From Actinomycetota bacterium (GTDB lineage Bacteria; Actinomycetota; Thermoleophilia; Gaiellales; Gaiellaceae), in the NCBI GenBank assembly GCA_009702325.1, contig WLID01000002.1, positions 124,001-188,000 of the forward strand: a stretch of 64,000 nt of DNA, in the 5' to 3' direction. Shown here piece by piece: positions 17,261 through 25,627 of the stretch. Below the pieces are notes generated by a model, which worked only from the letters and a program-made list of their open reading frames with translations, had not been told where the DNA came from and made no database searches. The position numbers and the translations under genes are program-made. Numbering within the stretch: position 1 is the first letter of the stretch; each line of letters starts with the position of its first letter.

Positions 17261-18961
17261 TTACCGGGCGCCGAGGACGGTGCGTGTGGCGGGCTGGTCG
17301 GGCGGCACTTCGAGGTACTGCAGGTCGAACTTTGCGATTTCCTGGAAGGCGGGTGCGGCGACGACGCCACCGAAGATCGCCCCGCGCGGCTCATCGACGG
17401 TGACCAGCACGACGAGCTTCGGATCTTTTGCGGGCACCATTCCCACGAACGACGCGACATAGTTGTACTTCGAGTAGCCGCCGTGCCCATCAGGCTTCTG
17501 CGCTGTACCGGTCTTACCCGCGACGGAGTAGCCAGGGATCGCCGCCTCAACGCCGGTGCCGGCCTCGACGACGCCGGTGAGCATCGTCTTCACCTGGCGG
17601 TCAACGAGTGGCGACATGATCCGCCGATGCGCGAAGCCGGTGAGTACGCGGCCGCCGATTTTGCTCACAAGGTGAGGCTGAATCCAAATCCCGTCGTTTG
17701 CAACCGCTGCGTAGATCGACGCCATCTGGATCGGCGTAACGGCGACGCCCTGCCCGATCGGGACGTTGCCGATCGTCGAACCAGACCATTGGTCGAGCTG
17801 GAGCATCAGGCCAGGCGACTCACCGGGGAAGTCGATGCCCGTCGTGTGACCGAAGCCGAACTTCGCAATCCACCGTGAAAGCGCGGGTGCGCCGAGCTTC
17901 TCGGCGAGGGTGATCGCGCCGACGTTCGACGAGTACTTGAGGATCTGCGAGACGTTGTAGTTGACGGTTCCGCGGCGCTCGGCGTCGTGCACCGTGCGGT
18001 CAGCTACGTGGATCGAATACGGCAGCGTGAAGCGCGTCTTCGGTGTTACGAGCCCTTCCGACAAGGCGGCGGTGACGGTGACCAGCTTGAACGTCGATCC
18101 CGGCTCGTACGTGTCGGTGACGGCGCGGTTGCGCAAGGTTGCCTGCGACGCGGTCGAGGTGTTGTTTGCGTTGTAGCCCGGTGCCTGCGCCATTGCGAGC
18201 ACCTCGCCGGTGCGCGGGTCGAGCACGACCGCTGTGGCGTCTTTTGCTCCCCACTTCGCCATCGTGGCGCGCAGCACTGCTTCTGCGTTCGCCTGAATCG
18301 TGTGGTCGATCGTCGAGAAGATCGGCAGGCCTTCCCGCTCAGGACGGGAGCTGATCACATCGATGGCGCGACCGAACGGGTCCTGCACGATTGTCTGGGT
18401 GCCGGGCCGACCCGACAGTGCGTGGTCGTACTGGTATTCGAGGCCAACGAGACCCTTGTTGTCGGTGCCGGCGAAGCCGATGATCTGCGCACCCACGCTG
18501 TTTTGTGGGTATCCGCGCTGCTCTTCCGGCAAGAAGCCGATTCCTGGGATCTTCTTGTTCGCGAGCAGCTCTGCCTTTGCCGCGTCGGCGAATCGGAGGA
18601 TTGGTACGTACTGCGTCTTTTTGTTGAGGAGCAGTGGGTAGAGACTGTTCGCGCTCACTCCGAGGATGTCGTGTGCGGCCATGGCGACCTCGCGCGGATC
18701 CTGGATCTGGGTCGGGTCGGCGAAGACGGTCATCTTCTGCACGCCGGCGGCAAGTTCGACGCCGGTGCGGTCGAAGATCGGGCCGCGGCCCGCGCGCGTC
18801 GTTACGGTCGAGTGGTGCTGCCGCTTCGCCATGCCGGCGAACTTCGTGTGCTCAGCCGCCTGGATGTAGACGGCCCGCGCGAGAACCCCAGCAAAGAGGA
18901 TCGGAAAGACGACGGCCAGCAGGCGAATCCGACTGTTGGCCTTCTTCTCCCCCATGCTCAA
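17261..18961 (-). CDS. ftsI: septal peptidoglycan transpeptidase FtsI (class B PBP)
   Basis: 566 aa. Short cytoplasmic start, one membrane helix (about 12-34), pedestal domain with RGPIFDRTGVELA, then the transpeptidase domain: S289-T-F-K292 in EPGSTFKLV with catalytic Ser289, S344-x-N346 in YSSNVG, and KTGT at 483-486. It cross-links septal peptidoglycan with FtsW. No PASTA repeats follow the catalytic domain. The start at 18961 overlaps the ftsL stop (ATGA). Confidence 0.96.
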   Translation of the reverse strand: MSMGEKKANSRIRLLAVVFPILFAGVLARAVYIQAAEHTKFAGMAKRQHHSTVTTRAGRGPIFDRTGVELAAGVQKMTVFADPTQIQDPREVAMAAHDILGVSANSLYPLLLNKKTQYVPILRFADAAKAELLANKKIPGIGFLPEEQRGYPQNSVGAQIIGFAGTDNKGLVGLEYQYDHALSGRPGTQTIVQDPFGRAIDVISSRPEREGLPIFSTIDHTIQANAEAVLRATMAKWGAKDATAVVLDPRTGEVLAMAQAPGYNANNTSTASQATLRNRAVTDTYEPGSTFKLVTVTAALSEGLVTPKTRFTLPYSIHVADRTVHDAERRGTVNYNVSQILKYSSNVGAITLAEKLGAPALSRWIAKFGFGHTTGIDFPGESPGLMLQLDQWSGSTIGNVPIGQGVAVTPIQMASIYAAVANDGIWIQPHLVSKIGGRVLTGFAHRRIMSPLVDRQVKTMLTGVVEAGTGVEAAIPGYSVAGKTGTAQKPDGHGGYSKYNYVASFVGMVPAKDPKLVVLVTVDEPRGAIFGGVVAAPAFQEIAKFDLQYLEVPPDQPATRTVLGAR

Positions 18962-19332
18962 TGCCCGAGGTTGATGTATCGGATCGTGGACGGGTCGGCC
19001 TGGCTGAGGCCATCTTGCTTACGTGCCACGTGCTGGATCCGAGGTGATGCGAGTTCGCTTGAGAGCTGTGATTGGAGCATTGCGTTCTCGGCACGAAGGT
19101 GCGCACGTAGCTGCACCTCGGAGTCGACTCGAAGATTCAGCCGCAGCACGGCAAGGTTCACGAAGACGACGCCGGCAAGGATGACGCCCGCGACAACGAT
19201 CCAGATCACGCCTGACCGTGCACGCGTCCGCGTGGCCGCACGCTTGCGTGAGCGGGGAGCGGCGGTTTGCGGTGCCCGACGAGGCCGTGCTCGTGGGGCG
19301 GGAGTTGCGACGGCTGCGCGGGCGCTAGCCAC
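18958..19332 (-). CDS. ftsL: FtsL-like septum protein
   Basis: 124 aa, bitopic. The first 40 residues are alanine-, proline- and arginine-rich and cytoplasmic. One membrane helix follows (WIVVAGVILAGVVFVNLAV), then a short coiled-coil segment with leucine spacing (LRLNLRVDSEVQLRAHLRAE). FtsL proteins are poorly conserved, so the call rests on size, topology and position between rsmH and ftsI. The GTG start at 19332 overlaps the rsmH end by 8 bases. Confidence 0.82.
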   Translation of the reverse strand: MASARAAVATPAPRARPRRAPQTAAPRSRKRAATRTRARSGVIWIVVAGVILAGVVFVNLAVLRLNLRVDSEVQLRAHLRAENAMLQSQLSSELASPRIQHVARKQDGLSQADPSTIRYINLGH

Positions 19333-20281
19333 TCTTCACCGCCACGCGAAGCCGCGCTGATTGGGAGCGCGGGTTGCGAGCGATCTCCGCGGCAGACGGG
19401 CGAATCGCACGTCGTGGAGTCGCACGGAGCGATGGGCTTGCCCCGCAGTTGCAGATCGGGAATTCCGGCGGGCAAGTGCAGCCCTGCTCCTCGTGGCGGA
19501 GGAACTGCTTGACGATCCGGTCTTCCAGCGAGTGGAATGAGATAACGGCGAGGCGACCACCGGGGCGCAACATTTCGAGCGCCGCAGGAAGCGCGCGCTG
19601 GACGGCACCCAACTCGTCGTTGACTTCGATGCGCAGCGCCTGGAAGACGCGCTTGGCGGGGTGGCCTTCTCCGAACCGTGCGGGCGCAGGAATCGATGCC
19701 TTGATCGTGTCGACGAGCTCACCGGTGCGCGTATAGGGCTTCTTCAGCCGCTGCCGGTTGATCGCTCGTGAGATCTGGCGGGCGTAACGCTCTTCGCCGT
19801 AGCTCTTGAAGATCTGGGCGAGGTTCTGCTCGGAGTATTCGTTCACGACGTCGGCAGCCGAGAGATCGGCAGACGGATCCATGCGCATGTCAAGGGGCGC
19901 ATCGACGGCGTATGAGAAGCCGCGTTCGGGTCGATCGAGCTGCATCGACGAGACGCCGAGATCCATCAGGATCGCGTCTGCCTTGACGCCGTTTTCTGCG
20001 AGCTGTTCAAGAACAGTCGAGAACTCGCCGCTCAGCAGTCGCGTTTTCGCAGCGGTGGAGCGGCGGAAGCGCTCGAAGTACTGCTCGACGGTCGGGTCGC
20101 GGTCGATCGCGATGAGCTTGCCTTCGCCGCGGAGGCGTGCAGCGAGCATTGCGGAGTGGCCGCCTGCGCCGAACGTGCAGTCAACGACCGTCTCGCCCGG
20201 GTGAGGGTCGAGCGACGTGAGCACCTCGTCCGCCAGGACGGGGACGTGGTCAGTCTCGGTTGGCAAGACGCTCGGCAACAT
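19325..20281 (-). CDS. rsmH: 16S rRNA (cytosine-1402-N4)-methyltransferase
   Basis: 318 aa. It methylates N4 of C1402 in the ribosomal P site using S-adenosylmethionine. Motifs: HVPVLADEVL, SAM loop VVDCTFGAGGHSAML, DLGVSSMQLDRPERGFSY and VISFHSLEDRIVKQFL. I chose ATG 20281, preceded by GGAGGAG at ten bases. It overlaps the end of mraZ by 32 bases, and an in-frame start at 20356 lies deep inside mraZ. Confidence 0.95.
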   Translation of the reverse strand: MLPSVLPTETDHVPVLADEVLTSLDPHPGETVVDCTFGAGGHSAMLAARLRGEGKLIAIDRDPTVEQYFERFRRSTAAKTRLLSGEFSTVLEQLAENGVKADAILMDLGVSSMQLDRPERGFSYAVDAPLDMRMDPSADLSAADVVNEYSEQNLAQIFKSYGEERYARQISRAINRQRLKKPYTRTGELVDTIKASIPAPARFGEGHPAKRVFQALRIEVNDELGAVQRALPAALEMLRPGGRLAVISFHSLEDRIVKQFLRHEEQGCTCPPEFPICNCGASPSLRATPRRAIRPSAAEIARNPRSQSARLRVAVKSG

Positions 20282-20678
20282 CTTCCGCTGTCTCCTCCGT
20301 TTCTGCCAGCAATGCGGCCCACGCGGACCGATCCCAAATCTCAAGGTGGTCGTCAATGCCCGCGACGGTCACTTCGCGCCCGATGCCGGTGCGCTCAAGG
20401 AGCACGGCGGGGATCACGAGTCTGCCCTGCCGGTCGAGCTCGGCGATCGATGCGCTGGCGAAGAACCGTCGCTGCATCGTCCGACCACCGGCGCTGAGCA
20501 GGTCGAGCGATGCGATGCGCTCGCGGAACTTCTCCCAGTCGCGTTCGGCGTAGACGTAGAGGCAGCCGTCGAGACCGCGCGAGACGACAACCCGCTCTCC
20601 CAGCTCACTGCGGAACTTCGCCGGGAGGGTGAGGCGGTTCTTGTCGTCGAGTGAATGCTCATGTTCGCCGAGTAGCAC
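20250..20678 (-). CDS. mraZ: transcriptional regulator MraZ
   Basis: 142 aa with two AbrB-like MraZ domains, each with its signature (LDDKNRLTLPAKFR near 10-23 and LDRQGRLVIPAVLLE near 81-95). MraZ forms a ring that binds direct TGGG repeats and represses its own dcw operon. GTG start at 20678 matches the conserved opening (family MFLGEYEHSLD, here VLLGEHEHSLD). It is first in the cluster and has matching operator repeats directly upstream. Confidence 0.97.
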   Translation of the reverse strand: MLLGEHEHSLDDKNRLTLPAKFRSELGERVVVSRGLDGCLYVYAERDWEKFRERIASLDLLSAGGRTMQRRFFASASIAELDRQGRLVIPAVLLERTGIGREVTVAGIDDHLEIWDRSAWAALLAETEETAEDVAERLANRD

Positions 20679-20683
20679 AGGGT

Positions 20684-20725
20684 TCCACCGCGCCCCACTC
20701 TAACCCACTTTCCCCCAACTGTCCA
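20684..20725 (-). promoter_or_regulatory. mraZ promoter with MraZ-box repeats
   Basis: On the minus strand TGGG occurs at 20717-20714, 20707-20704 and 20697-20694, exactly 10 bases apart, with a degenerate fourth copy TGGA at 20687-20684. A further TGGGG lies upstream at 20730-20726. This is the spacing known for MraZ operators (TGGG repeats with one turn between them). A -35-like TGGACA (20720-20725) and -10-like TAGAGT (20697-20702), 17 bases apart, lie inside the array, and the last repeat overlaps the GGTGG ribosome-binding site. Bound MraZ would cover the promoter and start site. Confidence 0.8.
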
Positions 20726-20847
20726 CCCCAATCGACGTCGTATTTCGGATTCCTTCCCCGCACGTCGGTGCGCGTGGACGAGCGCGGGCACAGCGGCGCC
20801 CGCGTATCGGCGCGTCGTCGAAGCGATTCAGGGGTGGCGCGTGGTGG

Positions 20848-21627
20848 CTAGGCCCAGATCTGGGACGTGTACGGGCCTTTGCCCGTTACGACCCCAGCAC
20901 CCGCGCGTGCTGCGAGCGCGAGCGCGGCGTCGAGCCCGTCGCCTCGTGCAAGCGCAAATCCCAGCGCGGCGGCAAAGGAGTCGCCAGCGCCATAGGTGTC
21001 GACCACTTGCCCGGGCGTGGTGAGTGCGTCGTACCGTCGTCCGTTGACGACTCCTCCGTCGGTGCCTTCGGTTGCGACAACGATCGTCGCGTCGATGCCG
21101 CCGTCGTAGTGCTCACCGGGATCTCGGCCGCTGCCGATCAGCAGGTCGATCTGGACGCCACCTTCTTTGAGTGTCGGCACCTCACGTGTCGTCGCTGCGA
21201 GGAAACGGGCGGCCCGGGCAGCACGGAGAACCTCTGGCTCACCCGCGATGAAGAAGACGAAGTCGTATTCTGCGAAGTCGTACTCCCCATTTGGCCGTAA
21301 CTTCGGCCCGAACGTCGTGATCGTCCGTTCTCGATGCTCGTCGATCAGCGTGATCGCACGTCGTGTCCGGCCGAACCACTCAACCGTCAGCGAGAGTCCC
21401 ATCTCGCCCAGGCGTTCTGCGCACTTGTGGCCAAGCTCGTCGTCGCCGAGCGCAGTGAAGAAGTCGCAGGTGCCGGCCAACTTCCGGATCTGGGTGGCAA
21501 CGACGGCGCCACCACCGGCAGGCTCCGCCCAGTCGTCGAAGGCATGCGCGATGTTCCCAGGTGCCGGCACATGGTCGACGAGCGCGAACTCAGTCCATTC
21601 GACGTGTCCAACGACAGCGCATCTCAC
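20848..21627 (-). CDS. PfkB-family sugar kinase
   Basis: About 259 aa ribokinase-fold kinase. N-terminus VRCAVVGHVEWTEFALVDHVP, the GGGAVVATQIRKLAG substrate/dimer region, and the C-terminal PfkB signature DTYGAGDSFAAALGFALARG with catalytic Asp in GAGDS. The substrate is not evident. GTG 21627 gives the family N-terminus; a GTG at 21645 would add six residues. It is divergent from the sigma factor gene and separated from mraZ by about 170 bases. Confidence 0.85.
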   Translation of the reverse strand: MRCAVVGHVEWTEFALVDHVPAPGNIAHAFDDWAEPAGGGAVVATQIRKLAGTCDFFTALGDDELGHKCAERLGEMGLSLTVEWFGRTRRAITLIDEHRERTITTFGPKLRPNGEYDFAEYDFVFFIAGEPEVLRAARAARFLAATTREVPTLKEGGVQIDLLIGSGRDPGEHYDGGIDATIVVATEGTDGGVVNGRRYDALTTPGQVVDTYGAGDSFAAALGFALARGDGLDAALALAARAGAGVVTGKGPYTSQIWA

Positions 21628-21658
21628 AACCGCGCAGGCTGCCACGTTTCAGTTGATG

Positions 21659-22156
21659 ATGCAGGCCGTGACGTCAATCCCACCTTTTGAATCGTTCTAT
21701 TGCGAGCACGCCGATCCGGTACTCGGCTACCTGCGGAGACTGGTTGGCCAGCAGGCTGAGGATGTCTGGCAGGAGACGTTCTTGAAGGCGCTCCGCGGCT
21801 ACGACAGGCTTGAGCATGGTGAGCACCTCCGAGCCTGGGTCTTCACGATCGCGACCCGCGCCGCGATGGACGTGCTCCGTGGCACGGCGCGCGACGACGC
21901 CGCGCGTGCCGATGTCGACGTCGCCTTGCTGGAAGTGCCTGACCACGACGGCTTCGACCAGGCAGCGTTCGAAGAGATCGCGTACCTCACCCACGACCTC
22001 CCACCCAAGGAACGCGCGGCCGTTGTCCTTCGCTACGCCTACGACCTGCACTACGCCGAGATCGCTGAGGCGCTCGGTTCGTCCGAGGAGGCAGCGCGCG
22101 CCGCGGCATCTTCGGGTGTCCGTCGACTAAGGAGAAGCCATGAACGTGACGCCTGA
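21659..22156 (+). CDS. ECF-type RNA polymerase sigma factor
   Basis: About 165 aa. Region 2 (FYCEHADPVLGYLRRLVGQQ, then DVWQETFLKALRGYDRL and LRAWVFTIATRAAMD) and region 4 helix-turn-helix (LPPKERAAVVLRYAYDLHYA, EIAEALGSSEEAARAAASSG) are both present and nothing else, as in ECF sigma factors. No anti-sigma gene is adjacent. Instead it overlaps the downstream alkyltransferase gene by 17 bases, so the two are coupled. ATG codons at 21656 and 21659 and a GTG at 21668 are possible starts. Confidence 0.85.
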   Translation: MQAVTSIPPFESFYCEHADPVLGYLRRLVGQQAEDVWQETFLKALRGYDRLEHGEHLRAWVFTIATRAAMDVLRGTARDDAARADVDVALLEVPDHDGFDQAAFEEIAYLTHDLPPKERAAVVLRYAYDLHYAEIAEALGSSEEAARAAASSGVRRLRRSHERDA

Positions 22157-22691
22157 CCTCGACGCACGCTTCCGTGCTGCCGCCCTCGCCGCCGGACTCG
22201 TTGATGTGCGCTTCGACATCGTCCCCTCGCCGGTGGGCGACCTGTTTCTCGCCGCCACTTCGAAGGGGCTCTGCCGCATCTCGTTCACGCCCGACTCGGC
22301 GGAGGAGGATGTGGCCCGAACATTCGGCGTCAAGATGCTGCGACTGCCGCTCGACACGATCCGTCGCGAGCTTGACGAGTACTTCGAAGGGAAGCGGCAC
22401 ACGTTCGATCTCGCCCTCGACTTGCGCGTTGCCGCATTCAACGAGGCGGTGTTGCACGAGCTCGCGCGCGTGCCGTATGGGCGCGTCGAGACCTACGGTG
22501 GCCTGGCTGCGAAGGTGGGCCGCCCGAAGGCCGCCCGGGCTATTGGCACAGTGATGAACCGCAACCCGATTCCGATCGTGCTCCCATGCCATCGCATCAT
22601 TGGCGCGAACGGCTCGCTCACCGGATACGCCGGCGGGCTGCCCGTCAAGCAGGCGCTGCTCGACCTTGAGGGTGCCACCCTGCCTCTGTAG
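22140..22691 (+). CDS. ogt: methylated-DNA--protein-cysteine methyltransferase
   Basis: 183 aa suicide repair protein that moves alkyl groups from O6-alkylguanine (and O4-alkylthymine) to its own cysteine. C150 in IVLPCHRIIGANGSLTGYAGG is the acceptor; GRVETYGGLAAKVGRPKAAR is the DNA-binding helix region. About 25 residues precede the usual N-terminal domain (NVTPDLDARFRAAALAAG). The start follows AGGAG at a good spacing inside the sigma-factor end. Confidence 0.95.
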   Translation: MNVTPDLDARFRAAALAAGLVDVRFDIVPSPVGDLFLAATSKGLCRISFTPDSAEEDVARTFGVKMLRLPLDTIRRELDEYFEGKRHTFDLALDLRVAAFNEAVLHELARVPYGRVETYGGLAAKVGRPKAARAIGTVMNRNPIPIVLPCHRIIGANGSLTGYAGGLPVKQALLDLEGATLPL

Positions 22692-22699
22692 GGGCGCCA

Positions 22700-23344
22700 T
22701 CACGAACCTGAAGGCCCCGGCAGCTCGGCAAGGAGCCGGTACCCGACGCCCCACACCGTTTCGAGCAGCTCGTCGTTCGGTGCGTACAGCCGAAGTTTCC
22801 GACGGAGCCGCGACACGACGACATCGAGTGCTCGGGTTCGCGCGGCGGCGTGGTACTCCCAGATATCTCGCAGCAGCTCGGCACGGGTGAACGTGCGGGT
22901 GGGCTCGACGGCAAGTCGGCGAAGCAACGCGTACTCGCGCCGCGAGACCGGCATCGGCCGTCCGTGGATCAAGACGACGCGGGCGCGCGCATCAAGCTCG
23001 AGCGGCCCAGCGACGAGCCGCACCGCTTCTTCCGGTCGTGTTCGGCGCACGACCGCACGGATGCGCTCGACAAGCTCGTCGTAGTGGAACGGCCGCGATA
23101 CGTAGTCGTCGCAGCCCAGACGGAACGCTCGCAGTCGATCGTCGACCTCGGCATCCTGCTCGCCCAGAACGATCACGGGCGCCTCACCCCGCCACCGGGC
23201 AAGGTCGCGATCTGTGCCGGCGACAACAACATCAGGGCGCATTTCTGCCTCCGCGACGAGTTCGAAGCCACTCAATGCGAGATGGCGTTCGAGGAACCCC
23301 CTTGTGGTTGGCTCCTGGTCGGTAAGCAGCACGCTCGTCGTCAC
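22700..23344 (-). CDS. orphan OmpR-like regulator with degenerate receiver domain
   Basis: 214 aa: receiver domain (about 1-100) plus winged-helix DNA-binding domain (LIHGRPMPVSRREYALLRRL to ETVWGVGYRLLAE). The receiver lacks the phosphorylation machinery: the acidic pair near the N-terminus reads TDQE, the acceptor position after PDVVVA is Gly43 instead of Asp, and the conserved KPF lysine is Arg84. It is therefore probably not controlled by phosphorylation. No kinase gene is adjacent. TAGCGT (23352-23357) seven bases before the GTG suggests a leaderless mRNA. Converges with ogt. Confidence 0.88.
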   Translation of the reverse strand: MTTSVLLTDQEPTTRGFLERHLALSGFELVAEAEMRPDVVVAGTDRDLARWRGEAPVIVLGEQDAEVDDRLRAFRLGCDDYVSRPFHYDELVERIRAVVRRTRPEEAVRLVAGPLELDARARVVLIHGRPMPVSRREYALLRRLAVEPTRTFTRAELLRDIWEYHAAARTRALDVVVSRLRRKLRLYAPNDELLETVWGVGYRLLAELPGPSGS

Positions 23345-23449
23345 GCAAACGACGCTAGCGGCGCCCGGCTGCCACGCCTAGATGTCCTTTGAAGCGTGTT
23401 TGTAACAACGCATCCACAGCTGACACTCGTGGCGCGGCCTAAGCAGGAC

Positions 23450-23483
23450 GCGTCTGCCGACAGCACTCGCCGCCGGCAGACGC
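23450..23483. terminator. hairpin downstream of the small membrane protein gene
   Basis: A perfect 10-bp inverted repeat GCGTCTGCCG (23450-23459) and CGGCAGACGC (23474-23483) with a 14-base loop follows the minus-strand gene that stops at 23495. No run of T follows on either strand, so it may be a terminator of the actinobacterial type without a U-tract. The rest of 23345-23494 shows nothing else. Confidence 0.5.
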
Positions 23484-23494
23484 GCCGTAAATGG

Positions 23495-23890
23495 TCAGCT
23501 CCGAGCGTGCCAGGCGCGGTGGGCGAGCATGCCGCCGATCGCGAGGATTGCAATACCGCTCACCGGGTGCAGACCCGAAAGCCACGGGTCGCTCGGCTCG
23601 GCCGTCAGATGCTGCACTGCCTCGCTCAACACGACGAGCGTCCCCGTCCAAACGATCTTTGTCTGGTCGCGCAGCAACAGGGCGCACAGAAACACGATCA
23701 CGGCGAGTCCCGCCAACACGTTGCCAAGCATCCGATGCGGATCGAGGCTCGACTGGTCGCTGAGCGCCTCAGCGCCACGAATGCCGAACACTCCTCGACC
23801 TGCGAGGAAGAACTGCACGACGCACCCGACGACGAACGCCGCAATCACATACTTGTAGGCCAGCTGGGCGCCTTTGGCCAATCCGTTCAT
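23495..23890 (-). CDS. small four-helix membrane protein, DUF6220-like
   Basis: 131 aa with four predicted membrane helices (about 12-30, 56-73, 79-92, 108-125). LDPHRMLGNVLAGLAVIVFL and GLHPVSGIAILAIGGMLAHR carry conserved-looking histidines at helix ends, resembling a cytochrome b561-like or DUF6220 architecture. Function unknown. A canonical AAGGAGG ribosome-binding site lies five bases before the ATG. Confidence 0.75.
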   Translation of the reverse strand: MNGLAKGAQLAYKYVIAAFVVGCVVQFFLAGRGVFGIRGAEALSDQSSLDPHRMLGNVLAGLAVIVFLCALLLRDQTKIVWTGTLVVLSEAVQHLTAEPSDPWLSGLHPVSGIAILAIGGMLAHRAWHARS

Positions 23891-23961
23891 CCTGCCTCCT
23901 TCTCGACTCCCTCACGGAGCCTGTTCGCACTCACTACGCCACTCGGGCGCGCTCTCCTCGA

Positions 23962-25371
23962 TCAGATCCTTCCTGATCTGATCACGCCCCAGAAGAGCCA
24001 CAGCCCAAGGACACCCGAGATGAAGAACCCAAGCACCGAGATCGCGTTGATACCAAAGAGCTGTGGGCCTGTCTTCGCGAAGATCCCGATCAGGCTTGAG
24101 CCGATCAGTCCGCCACTTACGACGAGCGCGATCACAAGCCTGTTGAACAGCACGTCGAGCTTGTGCATGAACTCGTCGATCCCCTTGTGTACGAACCCGA
24201 CCTCGATCTCCCCCTTGCGCACGAGATCGAGTGTCTCGTGCACTTGGTAGGGCAGCTCGGCCGCCATCCGTGCAAGGGTGAACCCTTCCCGACGTGCACG
24301 CGACGCGATCCGGTGCGGCGTGAACCGCTCGAGCATCAGGTTCCGCGCGTACGGCCGTGCAACTTCGAACACGTTGAAATCGGGATAGAGGTCGGCCCCC
24401 ACGGCACCGACGGTCGCGATCGCTTTGTCGAGCATGACGAAGCGGGTGGGCAGCTTCAGGTTCATGCGGTAGATCAGGCTGAAACCTTCGCGAATCACCT
24501 GCATCGGATCGATGTCTCTCAGCGTCGCGCCGTAGTAACGGGCGTACACCTGATGGAGCTCGGCAACGAGCTCGGCCTCGCGATGTCGCGGATACTGCAC
24601 CCCGAGATCGGCTAGCCGCTTTGGCAGCGCTTCGATGTTTTCCCCTGCCGCGTCGATGAAGAGCGCAGTGAGCTTGGACATGTCGGAGTCAGTGAGCTTC
24701 CCGCAGAGCCCGAAATCAACGAGGCCGATCTGGTCGGGCGCGAGCACGAGAACGTTGGCAGGGTGCGGATCGCCATGGAAGAACCCGTGGCGGAAGATCA
24801 TCGTGAGCCAGGCCTCCGCGACGATGTACGCCAGTTCACGTCGCTGATCCATCGACCACGCGTCAAGCTCAAGATCGCGCAGCTGCACGCCTTCGAGGTA
24901 CTCAAGCGTAAGCACACGCTCGCGCGTGTAGCTCCAGTAGGTGCGTGGAACGACAACATGCTTGTTGCCCGCGAAGTTGCGGTAGAACGCGTCGGCGTTG
25001 CGCGCCTCCTGGCGGTAGTCGAGCTCCTGCCGAATCGACCGGCCGAACTCGTCGACGATCTCGCCAACATCGATGAATTCGAGAGCCTTCACCCGTTCTT
25101 TGATGAAGCCCGCGAGCTGTTTGAGGAGCGAGAGGTCGGACTCGATGCGGGCGGGAGCCTCGGGGCGCTGCACCTTCACAACGACCTTGCGCCCGTTCGG
25201 AAGCACGGCGCGATGCACCTGACCGATCGATGCTGCCGCGAGCGGTGTCTCGTCGAACTCGAGGAAGAGACGTTCGATCGGTTGCCCAAGCTCCTCGGCG
25301 ATCACTCGCTCGACCTCGGCGTACGCGAACGGCGTGACCGAATCTTGAAGTTGCCGGAGCTCCGCAATCAT
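23962..25371 (-). CDS. UbiB/AarF (ABC1)-family kinase-like protein, main part
   Basis: 469 aa in this frame. It carries most of the atypical kinase-like fold: alanine-rich loop LAAASIGQVHRAVLPNG, VVVKVQRP with the ATP lysine, the HGFFHGDPHPANVLV catalytic loop, VDFGLCGKL with the metal-binding Asp, and two C-terminal membrane helices. Family members influence isoprenoid quinone or lipid metabolism. The true N-terminus, with the KFGQ motif, lies in another frame upstream (25372-25603). A run of seven Gs at 25375-25381 accounts for the shift, and six would restore one frame. Start ATG 25371 is thus probably not the natural start. Confidence 0.85.
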   Translation of the reverse strand: MIAELRQLQDSVTPFAYAEVERVIAEELGQPIERLFLEFDETPLAAASIGQVHRAVLPNGRKVVVKVQRPEAPARIESDLSLLKQLAGFIKERVKALEFIDVGEIVDEFGRSIRQELDYRQEARNADAFYRNFAGNKHVVVPRTYWSYTRERVLTLEYLEGVQLRDLELDAWSMDQRRELAYIVAEAWLTMIFRHGFFHGDPHPANVLVLAPDQIGLVDFGLCGKLTDSDMSKLTALFIDAAGENIEALPKRLADLGVQYPRHREAELVAELHQVYARYYGATLRDIDPMQVIREGFSLIYRMNLKLPTRFVMLDKAIATVGAVGADLYPDFNVFEVARPYARNLMLERFTPHRIASRARREGFTLARMAAELPYQVHETLDLVRKGEIEVGFVHKGIDEFMHKLDVLFNRLVIALVVSGGLIGSSLIGIFAKTGPQLFGINAISVLGFFISGVLGLWLFWGVIRSGRI

Positions 25372-25603
25372 GTCGGGGGGGCATCACGTCGGGGCGCGTC
25401 GAGAGCAGCTGGCCGAACTTCACAAATGTTGGGCCGAGCTCGTCGAGCATCTCGCGCAGATGCCGTCCTCGTGAGGTGACCCGCTCGTCGTCGCTCCCCC
25501 GTCCACGCCGTTCGTCGAGGAGGTAGCCGAACCCGTGGCGCACAGCGACCTGAACGATCTCACCGATCCGTCCGAGGTTCGCCTGGCGCGAGCTCCGTGC
25601 CAT
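25372..25603 (-). pseudogene. 5' part of the UbiB-family gene, separated by a frameshift
   Basis: Begins MARSSRQANLGRIGEIVQ and contains LGPTFVKFGQLLSTRPDVMP, the KxGQ motif typical of the N-terminal extension of UbiB proteins. In this frame the homology ends at the G7 run (25375-25381) and resumes in the frame of the downstream part. Together the two pieces make a protein of about 545 aa, normal for the family. The ATG at 25603 has a TCACACT hexamer region six bases upstream. Either a homopolymer sequencing error or a real frameshift. Confidence 0.8.
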
Positions 25604-25627
25604 GGCGTCAGTGTGACAGCGTGACGT

